Positions 1 to 5,012 of a DNA stretch of 5,012 nucleotides are shown here, one piece after another. Source of the DNA: an uncultured Clostridia bacterium (lineage in GTDB: Bacteria > Bacillota > Clostridia > Lachnospirales > CAG-274); the NCBI GenBank assembly GCA_946630405.1, contig CAMOYW010000115.1, positions 1 to 5,012 on the forward strand, in the 5' to 3' direction. The position numbers and the translations under genes are program-made. Below the pieces are notes generated by a model. It was not told the origin of the DNA. It did not search any database and saw only the letters and a program-made list of their open reading frames with translations. The first letter of the stretch is position 1. Every line of letters starts with the position of its first letter.

Positions 1-48
1 TAGCTTGTTTACGATAGCATCTTTACTATGATTTGCATTTATACTCAT
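1..48 (-). CDS. Start of a further gene, first 16 codons, product unknown
   Basis: ATG at 48-46 overlaps the preceding TGA as ATGA and is preceded by GCAGGTG with a 7-base spacing, the same ribosome-binding context as the preceding junction. The visible peptide is MSINANHSKDAIVNKL, open to the window edge. It is too short to name. Confidence 0.6.
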   Translation of the reverse strand, partial: MSINANHSKDAIVNKL

Positions 49-60
49 TCTTCTTCACCT
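45..60 (-). repeat. Repeated coupling junction, copy 2 (GGTGAAGAAGAATGA)
   Basis: Identical over 16 bases to 539-554 and in the same functional position, joining the 165-aa gene to the gene leaving the window. The 1102-1118 junction is a looser relative. Confidence 0.8.
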
Positions 61-542
61 GCCTTTTTACCTTTCATTAACTTTTTGATACTATCCTCAA
101 TGTATTCCAGGTCGCTTTTTGATATAACCTGATTGCTATATAGCACACCGATAAGAAGATTTACTCTGTGTTTGGTTTCTATCCACTCGCCTGGCGTTTC
201 TGATAACTTTATACCTTGCTCAACACCGTCTTTGAAACCCTCATTGTATGCCTTATACTCTACTTTGCTTGTTTCTACTGTCGGGGCATTGTCGATTTGA
301 TATAATGGAACACACAAATCTGTTAATGCTCCGTTATGAATTTGACAAGGAATTGCACATTTTTTCAGTTCTGAACGGCTGATTAAATCTCCTTGCGGTC
401 TTTCTTCAAGTGCCTTGATTGCAAAGTCAAGAGCCTGTCTTTCTTTCCGTGTTGTTCTATCAAAACTACCAAAGACAAGCCCTTTCAAGACTTCAATAAC
501 TTCTTCATTTGACATATTATCTGTTGTCATTTCATTGTTCAT
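45..542 (-). CDS. Modular phage protein with EEVIEVLK/ALEERPQG and DLISR modules (165 aa)
   Basis: The N-terminal part NEEVIEVLKGL (12-22) with ALDFAIKALEERPQG (37-51) is a helical pair I know from small Firmicutes phage proteins. DLISRSELKK (52-61) with YQIDNAPTV (81-89) is the shared module of this operon. The rest (90-165) is predicted helical and Lys/Glu rich, ending GKKAGEEE. Two or three cysteines inside the module (62, 66, 77) are not arranged as a clear zinc site. ATG at 542 overlaps the upstream TGA (ATGA) and follows AGAGGTG with 7 bases of spacing; a later in-frame ATG at codon 5 lacks equally good spacing. No enzyme motif is seen, so the function is unknown. Confidence 0.82.
   Translation of the reverse strand: MNNEMTTDNMSNEEVIEVLKGLVFGSFDRTTRKERQALDFAIKALEERPQGDLISRSELKKCAIPCQIHNGALTDLCVPLYQIDNAPTVETSKVEYKAYNEGFKDGVEQGIKLSETPGEWIETKHRVNLLIGVLYSNQVISKSDLEYIEDSIKKLMKGKKAGEEE
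280..298. repeat. IDNAPTV-coding repeat, copy in the 165-aa gene
   Basis: Nineteen bases (plus strand GTCGGGGCATTGTCGATTT) are identical to 972-990. Weaker copies are at 562-577 and 1419-1434. All encode the IDNAP/KKAPI end of the shared module, in frame. Confidence 0.85.
376..407. repeat. ERPxGDLISR-coding repeat, copy 1
   Basis: This segment encodes EERPQGDLISR in the 165-aa protein. It is similar to 663-694 (EERPHGDLISR, sharing the 12-base block GCGGTCTTTCTT on the plus strand) and to 1511-1534 (PHEDLISR, sharing CGGCTGATTAA). Confidence 0.75.
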
Positions 543-554
543 TCTTCTTCACCT
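539..554 (-). repeat. Repeated coupling junction, copy 1 (GGTGAAGAAGAATGA)
   Basis: These 16 bases, AGGTGAAGAAGAATGA on the coding strand, are identical to 45-60. They supply at once the ribosome-binding site, the GEEE C-terminus, the TGA stop and the ATG of the next gene. Confidence 0.8.
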
Positions 555-1105
555 CTTTGTATCGGGGCATTATCAATAATCTCGTCAAACACTTTAAGAA
601 GTGAAAAGTTAGTTGCGTTATTCTCGTACATAACTTTTCTTGCGTAGTTTTTCAATGCCTCACGGCTTATCAGATCGCCGTGCGGTCTTTCTTCTGCTTT
701 CACTAACTCCTTACGGTTAAAAGTCGGGATCTCGTCTACCTCAAACTGTGGCACTTGCTGATTAAGCCACTTTAAGAAGTCGGCTTCGCTCATACTCCAC
801 ACTTCCGTTGCGTATATGCCGAATATCTGCTTGAAGATTTCGGCATTCGTTTCGCCTTGTGATCTTTCGTTTACGATAGTCGTTCCCTGACTTTGAAATT
901 TCTGCCAAGCCCTTGTGAATTCAATCATTTTATCTTCTGACATATCGTCAAGTATTAAGGCTTTGAATACAGTCGGGGCATTGTCGATTTCGTCAATAAC
1001 CGCATAGATCGCATTATTCCAACCATTGTCATACTCGCTTGCAGGGATATTATCTATTCTATCTTCAATTGGCGTTTTCAAAGCATCAGCATCTATTAAT
1101 CTCAT
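539..1105 (-). CDS. Modular phage protein with two IDNAP-type modules (188 aa), unknown function
   Basis: The protein carries two copies of one module. The first runs from MRLIDADALK (1-10) to IDEIDNAPTV (37-46). The second runs from ERPHGDLISREALK (139-152) to FDEIIDNAPI (173-182). In each, a short ID.D/DLISR..L start is followed by a variable helix of about 20-30 residues and closes with IDNAP. The middle (about 47-130) is distinct and acidic with several aromatic residues. No catalytic motif is visible. ATG at 1105 follows AAGGTG with 7 bases of spacing, and overlaps the upstream stop. Its own end, GEEE and TGA, overlaps the next ATG; the same 16-base junction occurs at the end of the next gene. 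It is probably coupled in translation with both neighbours. Confidence 0.82.
   Translation of the reverse strand: MRLIDADALKTPIEDRIDNIPASEYDNGWNNAIYAVIDEIDNAPTVFKALILDDMSEDKMIEFTRAWQKFQSQGTTIVNERSQGETNAEIFKQIFGIYATEVWSMSEADFLKWLNQQVPQFEVDEIPTFNRKELVKAEERPHGDLISREALKNYARKVMYENNATNFSLLKVFDEIIDNAPIQRGEEE
663..694. repeat. ERPxGDLISR-coding repeat, copy 2
   Basis: This segment encodes EERPHGDLISR before the second module of the 188-aa protein. It is diverged from the copies at 376-407 and 1511-1534 but is at the equivalent place in the module. Confidence 0.72.
972..990. repeat. IDNAPTV-coding repeat, copy in the 188-aa gene
   Basis: Identical over 19 bases to 280-298. It closes the N-terminal module of the 188-aa protein. 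Confidence 0.85.
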
Positions 1106-1680
1106 TCTGTATCACCTTCCTTATACGCTTCGGGTAACGGTTGCCATGCCAACATTTTCGGCTCAAAGTCGTGATTTTCAATAATCCCTCTTTGGTCTGC
1201 AACCCCTATTCGCCCATTTTCTAATGACACAAGATACTCTCCTTTTTTGTCAGGGAGCTTATCTTTTACCGCTATCCATTCCCTATGTGGTCTTTCAATT
1301 TCAACTTCGGATTCGGGCAAAACTAACAACTTATGTGGCTTCTGTAATTCCTTAATTAGTTTTTGCTTTGTTTCTTCGGTAATATTGACATTCATTACGG
1401 GAGATACGAAGGTAACTATCGGGGCTTTCTTGATAAGGTCTATAACATCTCTTGCATCTTCATAGGATAAATAAGTCCTACGCCCTTCTATCGCATCTAT
1501 AAGCCACTTACGGCTGATTAAGTCCTCATGCGGTACTTCCTGAATAGTCGGCTGCAAGTCTAAACGATCACATATCAGATTGACTACGCAGGTCTTACAA
1601 CTTTTTGTGCCGTTTAAGGTACAAGTCTTACAATGTTCTCTCGATTCGGCTTTTACTTTGTCAGCATCTATTGTTCGCAT
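1102..1680 (-). CDS. Modular phage protein with Cys cluster, DLISR segment and DUF551-like C-terminus (192 aa)
   Basis: I recognise the modules but not a biochemical function. The N-terminus MRTIDADKVK (1-10) is the start motif shared with the next gene (MRLIDADALK). A cysteine cluster follows (Cys 17, 20, 28, 31, 37; two CKTC pairs), which may bind zinc. HEDLISRKWLIDAI (51-64) with KKAPIV (84-89) is the recurrent DLISR/IDNAP module. IERPHREW (128-135) leads into a C-terminal stretch of the form WIAVKDKLPDKKGEYLVS (135-152) ending WQPLPEAYK, which resembles DUF551 (W.PV...LP...G.YLV, W.PLPE). ATG at 1680 follows GGAAGGTGGG. The stop TGA overlaps the next ATG by four bases (ATGA). The protein should be cytoplasmic. 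Proteins assembled from these modules are common in Clostridia phages and are usually annotated as hypothetical. Confidence 0.85.
   Translation of the reverse strand: MRTIDADKVKAESREHCKTCTLNGTKSCKTCVVNLICDRLDLQPTIQEVPHEDLISRKWLIDAIEGRRTYLSYEDARDVIDLIKKAPIVTFVSPVMNVNITEETKQKLIKELQKPHKLLVLPESEVEIERPHREWIAVKDKLPDKKGEYLVSLENGRIGVADQRGIIENHDFEPKMLAWQPLPEAYKEGDTE
1511..1534. repeat. DLISR-coding repeat, copy 3
   Basis: This segment encodes PHEDLISR in the 192-aa protein. Its first 11 plus-strand bases are identical to 376-386. It marks the module boundary after the cysteine cluster. Confidence 0.7.
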
Positions 1681-1853
1681 ATCTTCCCACCTTCCTTTAT
1701 ATTCAGATACCCGCCACCTTCATTCTTGCTTCCGCAAACCGGACACTTATCAGGTATGGGATCTATCGCAAATCGTATGATGCCCGTATTGCAAGCAGGA
1801 CACTCGATATAAACTCTCGTAGGCTTATACCGCTCTACATACCATTTAGCCAT
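1668..1853 (-). CDS. Small zinc-ribbon protein B (61 aa), tandem paralogue
   Basis: Two classic knuckles, CPAC at residues 18-21 and CPVCG at 37-41, make this a canonical zinc ribbon with a short Gly-rich, charged tail. It has no membrane segment or signal peptide. ATG at 1853 follows GAGGGAG with 7 bases of spacing, located inside the end of the preceding zinc-ribbon gene. The gene runs 13 bases into the next one: its final codons, for GKICEQ and the stop TAG, include that gene's ATG and next codons. It aligns with the preceding 60-aa protein through the shared KW..E..K..R.Y..CP.C start and may be the better preserved copy. Its function is unknown; such proteins in phages can be nucleic-acid binders or adaptors. 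Confidence 0.78.
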   Translation of the reverse strand: MAKWYVERYKPTRVYIECPACNTGIIRFAIDPIPDKCPVCGSKNEGGGYLNIKEGGKICEQ

Positions 1854-2028
1854 TTCTGCACTCCCTCATTAAGTCGCTTACCCAGGTGCTTTCAGCTTCA
1901 CCGTCTAAAGTCGTACCGCATCTGCAAGTCGTAGGTGCTTCCGAGTTCAAATCCACGATCTCACAAGCCTTACACAACGGACACCGCAGATACTTCTTAC
2001 GCTTCGTTTTCTCGCATAGCCACTTCAT
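1846..2028 (-). CDS. Small zinc-ribbon protein A (60 aa), tandem paralogue
   Basis: This small protein has a CPLC pair at residues 16-19 and a CRC pair at 35-37, so one knuckle has CxC spacing in place of the usual CxxC; further cysteines are at 5, 22 and 57. It most likely binds one zinc ion, and its function is not recognised. ATG at 2028 is preceded by AAGGGAG with 7 bases of spacing, in the 15-base gap after the PP-loop gene. The stop TAA (1848-1846) overlaps the next gene by 8 bases. Its pattern KW..E..K..R.Y.(R/E)CP.C recurs in that next gene, so the two look like tandem duplicates. Lying just after a Cys-rich PP-loop gene, it could be a partner protein, but nothing in the sequence shows this. 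Confidence 0.75.
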   Translation of the reverse strand: MKWLCEKTKRKKYLRCPLCKACEIVDLNSEAPTTCRCGTTLDGEAESTWVSDLMRECRNG

Positions 2029-2043
2029 TTATCTACTCCCTTC

Positions 2044-3241
<1,198 letters not shown>

Positions 3242-4699
3242 TTACTCACCCCCTACTATTGATTTAAGCGATAAGCCCTTATATACCCTTCCTGAAGGCT
3301 CGTTGATGCACATATCGTAGAATTCAGGGTGTCGTGCCATTTCGTTTACAAACCGCTTTGACGGCAATATACGCCCGTGATTTTGCTTCACCCACGATAT
3401 GAAGTGCCTATACAAGTCGGCAGCCGTAATCTCGTAATCACCGCCCCTTACAGAATTACGCCCCAAGAAGATGCCTACATCGTCATTCTCACTCTCGTAA
3501 GCTGATATGATAGTCTGCATATCGTTGCTCATGGATAATCCCCTCTGCTCGTATTGCTGATAGCCGTACACAAGCCAATTGAAGATCCCGCTCATGTTTT
3601 CTTCCTGCTCAAACTGATTTTTCAAAGTCTTATCCTGCTCGCTATCAGCAAAGTGCCTATCGAACGAGATAACCCTTAAACGCTCTGAATTAAAAAGGGA
3701 TTTATCAGACACTTCCGGCAAGTCGTTACACGATAGCCAAATAGTGAATTGCGGTATGAATGTTACGGGTGCTGAAAACAACGCTCTTGCGGTTATTGCT
3801 TCACCGCCCGTAATCTGCTTAATCTTTTCTTCGTCAAATTTGCCGTATTCTGCCGATTCAGCCATTGTTACAAACCTACGGCCTTTAAGTGATGCAAGTA
3901 CGGGTGATGCCTGCTCTGTACTTACCGATGCACCGTTACGGCATATAATGCCTACGGGAGCTGCGGTAGCATACGATCCTAACATACGCTCTACGGTATT
4001 CAGCAGGGTACTCTTGCCGTTCCTGGTCGTCTTACCGTAAAGAATAAACATACATTCTTCGTTTGCCCTGCCAAGCAACGAGTAGCCTAATGCACGATTG
4101 AGGTAATCAATCTTATCAGCTCTCCCGTTGCATACTTCCGATATGAACTGTTCCCAACGCTCACACTTCACTTCCTTGTTAGGCGTGTGAGAAAAGCGTG
4201 TCTGCATCGTCAGATAGTCCTTCGGGTTATGCTCATGAAAAGAAAAATCTCGAAGATCGTAAGTGCCGTTCTTACAGTTTATAAGGTACTCGTTCTTATC
4301 GAATAACTCTGCTGAAGTCGCACAACACGAAGTAGCATCGTCCTTAATTCTATTACGGAAACGCCTATCCTGCGTTCTCAATACGAACTTTGAATAATCG
4401 TCCTTACCGCCGTCTGTAATCTCTCTCGCATAGCAAGCAAGAAGTCTTACGAATGTTTTAAGCATCTCCGATACGAGAATTCCCTGCTCGTCCTTTACCC
4501 AACGGCCTTCTGAATAGATAACCCACGATTTCCACTCCGGTACATATCGGGCTTCTTCGCCGTATATTTCGTTGAATAAGTCGGAAAGTCCAAGCTCGTT
4601 ATACTCGTAGGCTAACTCACCCTCACGGAAACGCAGATGCGGTTGTATAGCACAAATCTTTTCGTATTTAAGCTGCGTAGCTTCGTCTGTAAAATTCAC
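3242..4699 (-). CDS. D5/P4-type SF3 replicative helicase (485 aa)
   Basis: This is an ATP-driven superfamily 3 DNA helicase of the phage D5 / plasmid P4 type, expected to unwind the replication origin and fork. Residues about 55-170 look like the D5_N domain, with an NCKNGTYDL segment at 141-149 and an HNPKDYLTMQT segment at 157-167. The Walker A loop is GKTTRNGKST (222-231). The acidic Walker B-type motif is VTMAESAE (277-284). The family hallmark ITGGEAITARALF is at 296-308. The sensor-1 segment is WLSCNDLPE (321-329), and the arginine-rich SERLRVISF is at 338-346. About 110 residues follow the ATPase core and may form a winged-helix region. The length fits a stand-alone helicase; P4-like fusions are longer because they also carry a primase, and here the primase appears to be the partial gene at the right edge. 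The start is GTG with a good ribosome-binding site. The gene ends TAA, immediately followed by the ATG of the PAPS-reductase-like gene. Confidence 0.92.
   Translation of the reverse strand: MNFTDEATQLKYEKICAIQPHLRFREGELAYEYNELGLSDLFNEIYGEEARYVPEWKSWVIYSEGRWVKDEQGILVSEMLKTFVRLLACYAREITDGGKDDYSKFVLRTQDRRFRNRIKDDATSCCATSAELFDKNEYLINCKNGTYDLRDFSFHEHNPKDYLTMQTRFSHTPNKEVKCERWEQFISEVCNGRADKIDYLNRALGYSLLGRANEECMFILYGKTTRNGKSTLLNTVERMLGSYATAAPVGIICRNGASVSTEQASPVLASLKGRRFVTMAESAEYGKFDEEKIKQITGGEAITARALFSAPVTFIPQFTIWLSCNDLPEVSDKSLFNSERLRVISFDRHFADSEQDKTLKNQFEQEENMSGIFNWLVYGYQQYEQRGLSMSNDMQTIISAYESENDDVGIFLGRNSVRGGDYEITAADLYRHFISWVKQNHGRILPSKRFVNEMARHPEFYDMCINEPSGRVYKGLSLKSIVGGE
3246..3254 (-). promoter_or_regulatory. 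Shine-Dalgarno of the PAPS-reductase-like gene
   Basis: The coding strand reads AGGGGGTGA, then the helicase stop TAA, then ATG. The G run ends 7 bases before the ATG at 3241. This strong site inside the helicase's last codons supports that start and shows that the PP-loop gene is meant to be translated, despite the frame break further in. Confidence 0.7.
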
Positions 4700-4875
4700 T
4701 TCTCTACCTCGATACCCAAATAATCTACGCTCATGCTATGGTCTATTTCCTTCTTACAACGAGGACAAATAAGATAACTCATTTGCCTAAATCCCGTTGC
4801 CTGATCCTCACACTCGACTACCATTTTGGTCTTACAATGAGGACAAGTACGCTTCTCGTTCCAACATTCAATCAT
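4696..4875 (-). CDS. Small zinc-ribbon protein (59 aa), unknown function
   Basis: This short gene reads from ATG (4875-4873) to TGA (4698-4696). It has two zinc-knuckle pairs, CPHC at residues 11-14 and CPRC at 37-40, separated by 22 residues, which is the layout of a treble-clef or zinc-ribbon fold binding one zinc ion. There is no signal peptide or membrane segment, so it should be cytoplasmic. A GGAGAG Shine-Dalgarno sits 9 bases before the ATG. Its TGA overlaps the GTG start of the D5 helicase by four bases (GTGA), so the two are probably translationally coupled. Lying between primase and helicase, it might be an accessory nucleic-acid-binding factor of replication, but that is inference from position only. 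It differs from the two zinc-ribbon proteins further downstream in its flanking sequence. Confidence 0.8.
   Translation of the reverse strand: MIECWNEKRTCPHCKTKMVVECEDQATGFRQMSYLICPRCKKEIDHSMSVDYLGIEVEK
4707..4710 (-). promoter_or_regulatory. Shine-Dalgarno deciding the GTG start of the D5 helicase
   Basis: On the coding strand GAGG is followed by TAGAGAA and then GTG, a 7-base spacing. This supports GTG at 4699 as the start although it is not ATG. The site lies inside the last codons of the preceding zinc-ribbon gene, as expected for coupled translation. Confidence 0.7.
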
Positions 4876-4901
4876 TGTTAGTTACTCTCCTATGTTTTAC
4901 C

Positions 4902-5012
4902 TCACACCTTGTACTTCAACGAACTCTTGATTATCGCTAACACTTCCCCGTCAGGTAACGGCGGTTTACACACCTTCTGATTAAGTCGTAGCATTTCCTT
5001 CTTTAGTGCATC
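4902..5012 (-). CDS. C-terminal end of a primase (PriCT-like), partial
   Basis: This is the last 36 codons of a gene that enters from the right edge and stops at TGA (4904-4902). The visible peptide begins DALKKEMLRLNQ and continues through KPPLPDGEVLAIIKSSLKY to the stop. An Asn, then a PPLP motif, then an acidic residue and EV, then an I..S..KY helix is the pattern I associate with the primase C-terminal domain (PriCT) that follows archaeo-eukaryotic primase/polymerase domains in phage and plasmid replication proteins. The catalytic part lies outside the window. The D5-type helicase one small gene downstream lacks its own primase domain, which fits a replication module with primase and helicase on separate proteins. 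The assignment rests on a short tail only, so it is moderate. Confidence 0.62.
   Translation of the reverse strand, partial: DALKKEMLRLNQKVCKPPLPDGEVLAIIKSSLKYKV

Noticed and set aside
1247..1934. Plus-strand open frames at 1247-1465, 1580-1780 and 1605-1934
   Set aside because: They lie antisense to well-supported genes with clear motifs and coupled starts, and their translations show no recognisable features.
4876..4901. Possible promoter or terminator in the widest intergenic gap
   Set aside because: The 26-base gap holds a ribosome-binding site only; there is no hairpin plus T-run or -35/-10 pair.

Overview
The window looks like part of a phage or prophage (or a related integrative element) of a gut-type Clostridia host, probably Lachnospiraceae or Oscillospiraceae. 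This rests on four things. Every supported gene lies on the minus strand in one tightly packed operon. Starts carry strong Shine-Dalgarno (SD) sequences and many overlap the previous stop. A P4/D5-type replication helicase is present. Small modular proteins with DLISR, IDNAPTV and DUF551-like segments are also present, and I know these from Firmicutes phages. The host assignment is inference.

In transcription order (high to low coordinates), the right edge (5012-4902) holds the C-terminal end of a primase with a PriCT-like tail. Next comes a 59-aa zinc-ribbon protein (4875-4696), whose stop overlaps the GTG start of a 485-aa D5/SF3 helicase (4699-3242). Primase plus helicase form a replication module split over two genes.

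Directly after the helicase stop (TAAATG) begins a PAPS-reductase-family PP-loop gene (3241-2044). It is not one open frame. The ATP-binding half reads from 3241 to 2636, and the Cys-rich half lies in another frame down to 2044. Between them is a perfect 13-copy tetranucleotide tract (CTGT on +, ACAG in the gene, 2789-2840), read as TDRQ repeats. This is the most striking feature. It has the architecture of a phase-variable (contingency) gene. A second possible cause of the frame change is a one-base indel in the G-rich stretch 2707-2713.

Downstream are two tandem 60-aa zinc-ribbon paralogues (2028-1846 and 1853-1668). They are followed by three modular proteins of 192, 188 and 165 aa (1680-1102, 1105-539, 542-45) sharing DLISR and IDNAP-type segments, and by the first 16 codons of another gene (48-1). 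These last genes are joined by ATGA stop/start overlaps, so translation is probably coupled. No stretch over 300 bases lacks a gene. I saw no promoter, terminator, RNA gene, CRISPR array or insertion sequence. The promoter of the operon is presumably beyond the right edge.
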